The translations under genes and the position numbers were made by a program. The notes below the pieces were generated by a model. That model was given only the letters and a program-made list of their open reading frames with translations, did no database searches and was not told the DNA's origin. 5,477 nucleotides of DNA from an uncultured Acetatifactor sp. (GTDB lineage Bacteria; Bacillota; Clostridia; Lachnospirales; Lachnospiraceae). The stretch covers positions 1 through 5,477 of the forward strand of contig CAJUCT010000108.1 of NCBI GenBank assembly GCA_910585015.1. Reading direction: 5' to 3'. This document shows, piece by piece, positions 1 to 5,477 of this stretch (position 1 is its first letter; each line of letters begins with the position of its first letter).

Positions 1-21
1 TTTTACATCTTCTACTTTCAT
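1..21 (-). CDS. Start of an unidentified downstream gene (partial, cut by window edge)
   Basis: Seven codons read MKVEDVK before the window ends. The case for a real start is context: the ATG lies 2 nt after the TAA stop of the upstream gene, and a GGAG inside that gene's last codons sits 7 nt before the ATG, which is a good ribosome binding site for a translationally coupled gene. The first residues resemble the start of the upstream protein (MEDVK), so a paralogue is conceivable, but seven residues cannot establish this. It could be another member of the CXXX-repeat peptide cassette. The function is unknown. Confidence 0.5.
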
Positions 22-23
22 CT

Positions 24-320
24 TTACGCTCCGCAATCTGCTTTCTGCAAGGTGATTTCACCTGTATCAAAATCAAGAAACAACTCCTCCCCTTGCTTTA
101 CGGTTATATTATATTTTGCCTTTATCTCATCCCAAAACGCTTCCAATGCCTGTGCACAGGATAAATTGTCATTTAGCAAACGCTCATAAAACAAATTGCC
201 CTCTTCCACTAATTCATTTTTACTTGCCAGTACAACACATAAATCCTGAATGGCGTATTTTCTCTGATAAAGGTTTTGTATTTCCTGCGTCTTTTCTTTA
301 GAAATTTTTACATCCTCCAT
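24..320 (-). CDS. CXXX repeat peptide modification system protein
   Basis: A small acidic cytosolic-type protein of 98 aa with no signal peptide or membrane segment. The pattern matches what I recall of the small partner protein found beside radical SAM maturases of CXXX-repeat peptides: an N-terminal helix (EIQNLYQRKYAIQDL), a central helix around LFYERLLND, then FWDEIKAKYN, and a C-terminal stretch ending in LFLDFDTGEITL, where family members have a WWDxxxxKY...IDFxTxEIYL-like arrangement. Its biochemical role is not known; it is inferred to assist peptide modification. I chose the ATG at 320 because it gives the family's usual length of about 100 aa and lies just outside the insertion sequence. 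The open frame continues upstream into the IS end (to a TTG at 500), which is not ancestral. The natural ribosome binding site is now at 2231-2240, beyond the IS, so expression is doubtful unless it starts inside the IS. The family assignment is from memory of the pattern, with no database check. Confidence 0.7.
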   Translation of the reverse strand: MEDVKISKEKTQEIQNLYQRKYAIQDLCVVLASKNELVEEGNLFYERLLNDNLSCAQALEAFWDEIKAKYNITVKQGEELFLDFDTGEITLQKADCGA

Positions 321-329
321 TCCAGTAAT

Positions 330-348
330 TGAGCGGTCTCGGAAACTC
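330..348 (+). repeat. Left terminal inverted repeat of the IS
   Basis: TGAGCGGTCTCGGAAACTC is the exact reverse complement of 2212-2230. The match stops immediately on both sides (inner TTTAAAG versus AATAGAG; outer T versus A), which fixes the element's ends to within about a base. It is the transposase binding and cleavage end by analogy with other DDE elements. Confidence 0.93.
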
Positions 349-558
349 TTTAAAGCCCGTATTTCCGTTCTTTTTCGATTTCTCTTTCTTATTTCATCCT
401 CCATACTCCGGAAGAAAAATCTCATATTTTTTTCATAAGCTATTGACATATGCCTCAAATTGTGCGGGCGCATTTGGTGGCCATATTCGCCAGCCACCAA
501 ACGCGCCCCCTGTAGTTAGAAATGTATCCTGTGCAGCCCGCACAACACGAAAAACTAC

Positions 559-565
559 AAGGAGG
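559..565 (+). promoter_or_regulatory. Ribosome binding site of the transposase
   Basis: AAGGAGG is a near-consensus Shine-Dalgarno sequence ending 10 nt before the ATG at 576. It decides the start: the in-frame ATG at 522 lies upstream of it and has no comparable site. Confidence 0.8.
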
Positions 566-575
566 CATACCCGCT

Positions 576-2048
576 ATGATCAAGTACTGGCAACCCATGC
601 ACGACTATCTGTACTTTCTCAACGAATCTAAAGTCCATTTTGATTCCTCTGAAAGGAACCGGCTCCATACGCAGCTCTGGGAACCCTGGCAGAAACTACG
701 CTCCTTCGATACCGACAGGGCTATGAAATTTCTCCTGCCTTTTTATTCCACCACCGGCAGACCCGCTAAGAACCAGCCCCAAATCTTAAGGTCTTTTATC
801 CTTTTCTTTTTTCTATTTTCAAAAGGCCTGACTAAGCCATCACTTACCCTTTGGGTAGACAGGCTAAAAAACGACCGTGTCCTTGCTGCCCTCATCGGCT
901 GTTCTACCGATTCCCTTCCGCCACTCGGCTCTTATTTTGACTTCATGGACAGGCTCTGGGCAGCACCCATAACGGGCTTATATGCCCGGGATAAACTCCT
1001 TCCAGCTTCCTGGAACAGCAAAAAGCCCGATAAGCCCAAAGGGAAAAAACAGAAAGCAAAGGAAGCAAACCCCAAAATCACCGAAGCTATCGAAAAACGG
1101 CTTATGACAGGGAAGGTTATCCCTTTTAACTTTGAGCAGTTCCTTCAGCAGTTCTTCTATCATGTTGCCGTCCTTCCTTCCATGGAATGCGGCCTCATAC
1201 CTAAGGAACATCTTACCGTTTCCGGCGACGGCACCGCCGTCCATACCCATTCCTGCCCCCGCAGGCACCACAGGGATGGCTCACCAGATAACCTCCGCCA
1301 TTTCCCCGACCCCGATGCTTCCTGGGGCTGGGACAGCGACTTGGATAAATTTTACTTCGGCTACACTTTGTTCCAGTTATCCTGCTATAACGATGAACTC
1401 AGGACGGACATCCCCCTGCTCCTGCGTTTTACCAGTGCAAAGCGCCATGATTCCGTCAGCTTTCTTGTCGCCTTCCATGAACTGGAAAAGCATATGCCGG
1501 CAGTTTCCATTGAAAACATGTGCCTGGACTCCGCTATGGACAACTATCCCACTTACAGGCTCCTCAAAAAAAGGCAGATACGGGCGTTTATTGACCTCAA
1601 CGACAAATGCGGCCGCCCAAAAACAATCCCTGATACCATCACCATTGACAAAGACGGGACACCTTTATGCCAGGAAAACCTGCGTATGAAGCCCAATGGT
1701 TATGACAAATCCAGCGGTTACCTCATGTGGCGCTGCCCCTATGGGAAGGAGCATTGTTCCAAATGTAAAAACAGCTGCACGGGTTCCAAATACGGAAGGG
1801 TTGTCAAGACACGCCCTGAATGGGATATCCGGCTTTACACCGATGTCCCCCGCGGCACGGATGCTTATAAGAAGATCTATAACCAACGCTCCGCCACAGA
1901 ACGCATCAACAACCGCATCCTCAATGATTACGGTCTGCACCGCATGTTCATACACACAAAGGAGCATTATTCTTTCATGACAACCATGATTGGAATCTGC
2001 ATCCATCTGGATGCCCGCTATAAACAGCAGGTGCAGGCAGCGGCATAA
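576..2048 (+). CDS. IS transposase, DDE type (IS1182/IS5/IS4-like)
   Basis: A 490-aa protein that catalyses cut-and-paste or related DNA strand transfer at the element's 19-bp ends. Counting from ATG 576, a GRPAKNQP motif near residues 61-68 precedes a hydrophobic helix, as in the N-terminal region of IS5/IS1182-type transposases. A Lys-rich linker lies at about 149-165. The likely catalytic acids are D218 (SGDGTAVHTHS), D318 (CLDSAMDN) and E442 (YNQRSATERINNR, resembling the Y-x2-R-x3-E signature). Between D318 and E442 is a Cys cluster, CX6CX2CX3C (C387, C394, C397, C401), plausibly metal-binding. The frame is uninterrupted and the Shine-Dalgarno sequence AAGGAGG supports the chosen start over ATG 522. 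The longer reading would add 18 residues. It is the only plus-strand gene in the window, opposing the host genes. The call as a transposase is firm; the subfamily is not. Confidence 0.92.
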   Translation: MIKYWQPMHDYLYFLNESKVHFDSSERNRLHTQLWEPWQKLRSFDTDRAMKFLLPFYSTTGRPAKNQPQILRSFILFFFLFSKGLTKPSLTLWVDRLKNDRVLAALIGCSTDSLPPLGSYFDFMDRLWAAPITGLYARDKLLPASWNSKKPDKPKGKKQKAKEANPKITEAIEKRLMTGKVIPFNFEQFLQQFFYHVAVLPSMECGLIPKEHLTVSGDGTAVHTHSCPRRHHRDGSPDNLRHFPDPDASWGWDSDLDKFYFGYTLFQLSCYNDELRTDIPLLLRFTSAKRHDSVSFLVAFHELEKHMPAVSIENMCLDSAMDNYPTYRLLKKRQIRAFIDLNDKCGRPKTIPDTITIDKDGTPLCQENLRMKPNGYDKSSGYLMWRCPYGKEHCSKCKNSCTGSKYGRVVKTRPEWDIRLYTDVPRGTDAYKKIYNQRSATERINNRILNDYGLHRMFIHTKEHYSFMTTMIGICIHLDARYKQQVQAAA

Positions 2049-2056
2049 AACATGCC

Positions 2057-2096
2057 TCCTGTTTCAGGATCCTTCAGGCCTGTTTCCGACAGGCTT
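2057..2096 (+). repeat. Two tandem hairpins after the transposase gene
   Basis: The first hairpin is TCCTG-TTT-CAGGA (2057-2069). The second is a longer stem, with core GCCTGT (2078-2083), loop TTCCG and ACAGGC (2089-2094), extendable by a G-T and an A-T pair. Both contain the octamer CCTGTTTC (2058-2065 and 2079-2086), so they may have arisen by duplication. They begin 8 bp after the stop codon and could end or stabilise the transposase transcript. Neither is followed by a run of T, so they are not a standard intrinsic terminator. Confidence 0.45.
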
Positions 2097-2211
2097 AAAA
2101 GCCATGCCCATTTTTATTCTTTATATTCTCCGAACTGCTTAAGTCCCACAGTCACCCATCCCTTATTCCACTCATTTCTGAAAATCAACCCTTTCCTGTC
2201 TATTCTCTATT

Positions 2212-2230
2212 GAGTTTCCGAGACCGCTCA
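2212..2230 (-). repeat. Right terminal inverted repeat of the IS
   Basis: GAGTTTCCGAGACCGCTCA is the perfect reverse complement of the left repeat at 330-348. Its outer edge abuts the displaced ribosome binding site of the peptide-modification gene. Confidence 0.93.
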
Positions 2231-2240
2231 TCTCTCCTTT
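2231..2240 (-). promoter_or_regulatory. Orphaned ribosome binding site of the modification-protein gene
   Basis: On the minus strand AAAGGAGAGA follows 2 nt after the maturase stop codon and ends exactly at the IS border. If the IS is removed in silico, the next bases are ATTACTGGA and then the ATG at 320. The GGAG would then lie 12 nt before the start and the two genes 21 nt apart, a normal operon arrangement. With the IS present this site is about 1.9 kb from the gene it served. Confidence 0.7.
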
Positions 2241-2242
2241 CA

Positions 2243-2737
2243 TTATCCCCACATCCACATCACTTTTTGGCATGGATCATCATAATTAACCTCCGCTATC
2301 CGCATAAAATTCACACTCGGAAAATTCTTTTCTAATTCTTCTTGTAAATGCATTGTCCTCTTTCTTTCTCTGTGAGATTTCAAACATTGAAGTTCCGAAG
2401 GAACATTATATTCTAACGTCCTCTCCTTGTTTAAATATACACATCTCTCACACTGATAAGCATCACACACTTTACAAACTGGCGACCGCTCTAATCTTGT
2501 CATTACAAACTCCGGTTCCTGTACTCTTTTCCGATGATAGTAAAATGCCGGACAGGTATAATATTTGCCGTCTGGCGCCAGTGTAATATTTTTCTCTCCG
2601 GCAAAGCAATTTTCCATTCCTTCTACGTATAATCTGTCTGTCAACACACTGATTTCGCAAAAATGACCATCTTTAATCTGATTTAAAAAAATAGTCTCCA
2701 CCCTTTGCAACTGTTCCTCAGCAATGTTATTGTTTAC
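2243..2737 (-). pseudogene. CXXX repeat peptide maturase (radical SAM/SPASM), N-terminally truncated remnant
   Basis: The open frame has 164 codons and ends in ...KVMWMWG. It matches the C-terminal part of the radical SAM enzymes that modify CXXX-repeat peptides: the stretches LAPDGKYYTCPAFYY and CKVCDAYQCERCVYLN are characteristic. The cysteines form a SPASM-type set for auxiliary iron-sulfur clusters. Counting from the TTG at 2710 they are C35-x12-G48-x4-C53, then C79-x2-C82-x4-C87-x2-C90, then C109. The N-terminal half with the CxxxCxxC motif that binds the catalytic cluster and S-adenosylmethionine is absent: an in-frame TAA lies at 2738-2740, and the only 100 bp before cbiC cannot hold it. 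It therefore cannot be an active maturase. A GAGGA 4 nt before the TTG at 2710 could allow weak translation of a SPASM-only fragment; it may be chance. The next cassette gene lay 21 nt downstream before the IS arrived. Family assignment is from the recognised pattern only. Confidence 0.8.
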
Positions 2738-2843
2738 TTAATGTATTACAAATAGCACTGAAAATGGATATCCAGGCAAAATTAACAAGATAAATGGTAA
2801 AAATAAAAGCTTTTTCCCAAACAAAAATCAATTAATTTGGTGC
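2738..2843. other. AT-rich junction between the cobalamin operon and the maturase remnant
   Basis: About 106 bp, visibly richer in A and T than both sides. It is the probable site where the maturase N-terminus and any precursor-peptide gene were lost. It holds only weak symmetry (AAAAGCTTTT near 2805-2815) and no clear GC stem with a T-run, so no terminator for the cobalamin operon can be called. One minus-strand frame reads as a hydrophobic tail of about 30 residues ending at a stop near 2730; this is more likely a product of T-rich sequence than a gene. Confidence 0.5.
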
Positions 2844-3473
2844 TTATTCAAGCATATACAACAGTGCATTGCAAATACAGGCCGCTATATTGCTTCCCCC
2901 TTTTCGTCCCCTTGCCACGATATAGGGAACCTCCGTCTCCATAATCAGTTCCTTTGCCTGCACCACATTCACAAATCCTACGGGTACTCCTATCACCAAC
3001 TCCGGCTTTAACCTTCCTTCTCTTATCAGCTCATACAGCCGCCCCAATGCGGTGGGGGCATTTCCGATTGCGAAAATTAAAGGCTGTTTTAACTCTGCCG
3101 CCTTATCCATGGAAGCCACGGCCCTGGTAACGCCAAGGGCCTTTGCCCTTTCCTCCACATCCCAATCCGCCATAAAACAAAATATTTCTCCCCCATAACG
3201 AGAGAAGACTTTTTTATTAATACCTGCCTTTCCCATATTGGTATCTGTGACAATACATGCCCCGTTTTTTATGGCGTTACATGCGTGTTCCACGGCATCC
3301 CGGGAAAACACCAGATTTTGGGCATAGTCAAAATCTGCGCTGGTGTGGATGCAGCGTTTTACAATGTCCTCCGTCCCGGGAATTAGCGGGAAATCCCCCA
3401 ATTCCTCCGTGATAATTTCAAAACTTCTCTTTTCAATCTCCTGGGGAGATATTTTTTCTAATTGGACTTTCAT
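2844..3473 (-). CDS. cbiC: Precorrin-8X / cobalt-precorrin-8 methylmutase
   Basis: A 209-aa cytosolic enzyme, the usual length for CbiC/CobH. It moves the C-11 methyl group of the corrin ring to C-12, giving (cobalt-)hydrogenobyrinate, i.e. cobyrinate in the anaerobic route. The catalytic histidine lies in the conserved stretch IHTSADFDY (H43). Other family blocks are TDTNMGKAGI (about 77-86), FAIGNAPTAL (about 134-143), GVPVGFVNVVQAKE (about 162-175) and the C-terminal RGRKGGSNIAACICNALL (about 188-205). I chose ATG 3473, which has GGGAGG about 10 nt upstream; the in-frame ATG at 3491 would overlap that site. The gene overlaps the end of cobQ by 41 bp, so translation is probably coupled. It is the last cobalamin gene here. 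CbiC (anaerobic) and CobH (aerobic) cannot be told apart from this sequence; cbiC is preferred because the organism looks anaerobic. Confidence 0.95.
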   Translation of the reverse strand: MKVQLEKISPQEIEKRSFEIITEELGDFPLIPGTEDIVKRCIHTSADFDYAQNLVFSRDAVEHACNAIKNGACIVTDTNMGKAGINKKVFSRYGGEIFCFMADWDVEERAKALGVTRAVASMDKAAELKQPLIFAIGNAPTALGRLYELIREGRLKPELVIGVPVGFVNVVQAKELIMETEVPYIVARGRKGGSNIAACICNALLYMLE

Positions 3474-4974
3474 GAATCCCCATCCTCCCATAAATCTTTT
3501 CCAAATCGCAGTTTTCTCTCACCATCTCCGCCAGTTTATCATACTGCTCCTCTCTATGCTTTTTAAAGTCAAATTCCGTAATCTGTAAACATTCTATCCC
3601 CTTTGCCTTCCCCAGGGCATACATCAGTTCTTTTGCCGTCTCCCCCTCATCAAAAATCCCATGAAGATAGGTGCCGTACACATTTCCCCGGCATCCTCCA
3701 TCCGCTTTTTCCTCCCCGGAACTCATATCTTTCACCAGGGCAAAAGGAGAACCCCCGGGATGCAGCATGGTATGCCCCATATGGATTTCATACCCTGTCA
3801 CAGGGGCGCAGGACATTTTTTTTAATGCCCCTCCAATAGAAAGAACCTCACCCTTTACCTGACTGCGCACCTTTTCCTTTCCAAAGACCGTATCCATGGG
3901 CAAAAGCCCAAGGCCCTGGATTTCTCCTCCTCCCTCTGCGCATAAGGGATCTTTTATGGTTTCCCCCAGCATCTGGAAACCGCCGCAGATGCCAAATATA
4001 ACCGTCCCTTCCCCTGCCATCTGCAAAATTACCTTTTCAAATCCCTGCTCCCTCAGCCATTCCATGTCGGATATGGTATTTTTCGTGCCGGGAAGAATCA
4101 CCATATCCGCATTTTTTAACTCCTCCGGCCGGGTGACATACCGGACAGAAACTTCCCTTATGGTCTCCAGCACAAGAAAATCCGTATAATTAGAAATTCT
4201 TGGGAGACGCACCACTGCAATATCCACCGCCCCGGTTTCCTTAAAGGAACTTAGCCGCTGGCTCATGCTGTCCTCCTCCTCCAAATCCAAAGGCTCATAG
4301 GGGACAACCCCCACCACGGGAATGTTTACTTTTTCCTCTATCATAGCAATTCCAGGCTCCAAAATACCCCTGTCCCCCCGGAATTTGTTGATAATCAGCC
4401 CGAAAATCCGCTGTCTCTCCCAGGGCTCTAATAGCATCACCGTCCCGTAAAGCTGGGCAAACACCCCGCCCCGGTCTATATCCCCGGCAAGAAGCACCGG
4501 CACGTCCAAAAGTTCTGCCAGCCCCATATTTACAATATCATTTTCTTTTAGATTGATTTCTGCCGGGCTTCCCGCCCCCTCAATCACAATAATGTCCGCC
4601 TGCTCCTGTAGCTTTTCATAGGCTTTTAAAATCTGTGGAATCAGCTTCCTTTTGTATCCGAAATACTCTGCGGCTGACATATTCCCAAGTATCTCCCCGT
4701 TTACAATCACCTGGGAACCCATGACATCCGTGGGTTTTAAGAGAATGGGATTCATAGCGACCGTAGGTTTTACCCCCGCCGCCAAGGCCTGCATCACCTG
4801 GGCACGACCCATCTCAAGGCCCTCCTCTGTAACAAAAGAATTTAAGGCCATATTCTGGGATTTAAAAGGCATTACCCGAAAGCCGTCCTGGGCAAATACC
4901 CGGCAAAGCCCGGCGGCAAGAAGGCTTTTCCCTGCCCCCGACATAGTTCCCTGTATCATCACTGCCTTTGCCAT
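3433..4974 (-). CDS. cobQ: Cobyric acid synthase (glutamine-hydrolysing)
   Basis: A 513-aa ATP-dependent amidotransferase, also called CbiP. It converts adenosylcobyrinic a,c-diamide to cobyric acid by amidating side chains b, d, e and g with ammonia from glutamine. The N-terminal dethiobiotin-synthetase-like ATPase domain shows the P-loop variant GTMSGAGKS (residues 9-17), IEGAGSPAEINL (about 131-142) and the AGDIDRGGVFAQLYGT block (about 163-178). The C-terminal class I glutamine amidotransferase domain shows the nucleophile C330 in FGICGGFQMLG, GYEIHMGHT (about 394-402) and the catalytic H438 in YGTYLHGIFD. ATG 4974 was chosen because the protein then begins just before the P-loop strand as in the family, with GGGAG a few bases upstream; the ATG at 5013 would add 13 basic residues inside cobD. 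It starts 1 bp after the cobD stop and runs 41 bp into cbiC, so all three form one operon. Confidence 0.97.
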   Translation of the reverse strand: MAKAVMIQGTMSGAGKSLLAAGLCRVFAQDGFRVMPFKSQNMALNSFVTEEGLEMGRAQVMQALAAGVKPTVAMNPILLKPTDVMGSQVIVNGEILGNMSAAEYFGYKRKLIPQILKAYEKLQEQADIIVIEGAGSPAEINLKENDIVNMGLAELLDVPVLLAGDIDRGGVFAQLYGTVMLLEPWERQRIFGLIINKFRGDRGILEPGIAMIEEKVNIPVVGVVPYEPLDLEEEDSMSQRLSSFKETGAVDIAVVRLPRISNYTDFLVLETIREVSVRYVTRPEELKNADMVILPGTKNTISDMEWLREQGFEKVILQMAGEGTVIFGICGGFQMLGETIKDPLCAEGGGEIQGLGLLPMDTVFGKEKVRSQVKGEVLSIGGALKKMSCAPVTGYEIHMGHTMLHPGGSPFALVKDMSSGEEKADGGCRGNVYGTYLHGIFDEGETAKELMYALGKAKGIECLQITEFDFKKHREEQYDKLAEMVRENCDLEKIYGRMGIHESPIRKNISPGD

Positions 4975-4975
4975 C

Positions 4976-5477
4976 TCACTTCTCCCCCGTCTTTTTCTTT
5001 GTTTCTGTCTCATGTTTTGCCTCTATCAGGACTTTCAACAGTTTGTCATTCTCCCACCTGGTACGGATGCATACCCGGTAGTACCCTTTGGAAAGCCCTG
5101 CAAAAGAACTGCAGTCCCGAATGAAAATCCCCTGCTCCAAACAGGTTTCTGCCAGATGATAATCCCCCTCAAAAAAGATAAAATTTGCCGCCGACTCATA
5201 AATCACATATCCGGCTTTTGACAGGGCGATAATCATCCGCCGCTTTTCCTTTTCTATATTAGAAAGGCTTTCCTTTACAAAATCATCCTCTTTTAAAGCG
5301 GCAAGGCCTGCCTCCTGGGCCAGAACAGAAATATTCCAGGGCTGCGTCACTTTCTTTACTTTTCCGGGAAGCTCCTCATCCCCTGTCAGGGCATATCCCA
5401 GGCGAATTCCCGGCATCCCGTAAAGCTTGGTAAACGCCTTTAGGATAATCAGTTTATCATACTCCTCCACAAATGGC
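4976..5477 (-). CDS. cobD: L-threonine-O-3-phosphate decarboxylase (C-terminal part; cut by window edge)
   Basis: The last 167 or so codons of a class I/II PLP-dependent aminotransferase-fold enzyme. CobD decarboxylates L-threonine phosphate to (R)-1-amino-2-propanol phosphate, the linker that CbiB attaches to cobyric acid. The Schiff-base lysine is in AFTKLYGMPGIRLGY, with the phosphate-binding arginine eight residues later. The C-terminal YYRVCIRTRWENDKLL holds the arginine expected to bind the substrate carboxylate. The frame is open to the window edge (PFVEEYD...), so the GTG at 5470 is not a real start and about half or more of the protein lies outside. The fold alone could also suggest histidinol-phosphate aminotransferase; placement 1 bp ahead of cobQ makes CobD much more likely. 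The C-terminus ends in a Lys/Thr-rich tail (ETKKKTGEK). Confidence 0.9.
   Translation of the reverse strand, partial: PFVEEYDKLIILKAFTKLYGMPGIRLGYALTGDEELPGKVKKVTQPWNISVLAQEAGLAALKEDDFVKESLSNIEKEKRRMIIALSKAGYVIYESAANFIFFEGDYHLAETCLEQGIFIRDCSSFAGLSKGYYRVCIRTRWENDKLLKVLIEAKHETETKKKTGEK

Larger units (their letters stand above)
330..2230 (+). mobile_element. Complete insertion sequence, 1901 bp, with a DDE transposase
   Basis: The element is bounded by perfect 19-bp inverted repeats (330-348 and 2212-2230) and contains one intact transposase (576-2048). The left non-coding margin is about 230 bp and the right about 160 bp. Beyond the repeats, left flank ...CCAGTAAT and right flank TCTCTCCTTT share no direct repeat longer than a single T, so no convincing target duplication is visible. 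It sits inside a peptide-modification cassette, between a ribosome binding site and its start codon. The family is not certain: the transposase has the layout of the IS1182/IS5/IS4-type DDE group. It is probably capable of autonomous movement, since both ends and the gene look intact. Confidence 0.93.

Noticed and set aside
311..404. Repeated CATCCTCCAT at 311-320 and 395-404
   Set aside because: A 10-bp match with one copy in the host gene start and one in the IS interior; flanking bases do not continue the similarity, so it is probably chance.
443..471. TTGACA at 443-448 as a -35 box for the transposase
   Set aside because: No acceptable -10 hexamer lies 16-18 nt downstream (GC-rich GGGCGC region), so no promoter is called.
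321..500. Treating the full 158-aa minus-strand frame (24-500) as the native gene
   Set aside because: The first 60 residues are encoded across the IS terminal repeat and IS interior, while the known family length is reached from the ATG at 320. The extension is an insertion artefact or a chimera at most.
522..575. Transposase start at ATG 522
   Set aside because: The strong AAGGAGG at 559-565 lies inside this extension and is correctly spaced for ATG 576.
978..1689. Long open frames overlapping the transposase on both strands (978-1271 minus, 1132-1689 plus)
   Set aside because: They lie in alternative frames of a clearly recognisable transposase, have no supporting ribosome binding sites and show no family features.
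2730..2820. Hydrophobic reading frame of about 34 codons on the minus strand (…KAFIFTIYLVNFAWISIFSA…)
   Set aside because: T-rich DNA gives hydrophobic readings in more than one frame here; there is no ribosome binding site and no recognisable family, so it is not called as a gene. A remnant of a lost membrane-protein gene cannot be excluded.
2801..2825. AAAAGCTTTT symmetry as a terminator for the cobalamin operon
   Set aside because: The palindrome has no loop and only two central GC pairs, and lacks a GC-rich stem followed by a T-run.

Overview
The window looks like chromosomal DNA from a low-to-mid-GC, probably gut-type Clostridia (Lachnospiraceae-like). This is inferred from strong AGGAGG-type ribosome binding sites, Lys/Glu-rich proteins, anaerobic-type cobalamin genes and a CXXX-repeat peptide cassette. 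No rRNA or other marker fixes the taxon. All host genes lie on the minus strand; only the insertion sequence's transposase is on the plus strand.

Right part (2844-5477), read right to left: the end of a cobalamin-biosynthesis operon. It holds the C-terminal third or so of cobD (threonine-phosphate decarboxylase, cut by the window edge), then complete cobQ/cbiP (cobyric acid synthase, 513 aa), then complete cbiC (precorrin-8X methylmutase, 209 aa). cobD and cobQ are 1 bp apart and cobQ overlaps cbiC by 41 bp, so the three are almost certainly co-transcribed and translationally coupled. They supply corrin-ring methyl migration, side-chain amidation and the aminopropanol-phosphate arm.

Middle (2231-2843): an AT-rich junction of about 100 bp, then the C-terminal piece of a radical SAM 'CXXX repeat peptide maturase'. 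The SPASM-type cysteine domain is intact, but the catalytic radical SAM half is missing. The open frame ends at a stop at 2738-2740, so the rest was probably deleted.

Left part (1-2230): a complete 1901-bp insertion sequence (330-2230) with perfect 19-bp terminal inverted repeats and one DDE transposase. It sits between the ribosome binding site and the start codon of the next gene of the peptide cassette, the small 'CXXX repeat peptide modification system protein' (24-320). Its left end is in open frame with that gene, so a chimeric product is possible. A further coupled gene appears to begin at position 21 and run out of the window.

Overall reading: a ribosomally synthesised peptide (RiPP) cassette of the CXXX-repeat class, next to a vitamin B12 operon, has been broken by at least two events: loss of the maturase N-terminus and upstream DNA, and an IS insertion that displaced the following gene's ribosome binding site. 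No precursor peptide with CXXX repeats is visible in the window.
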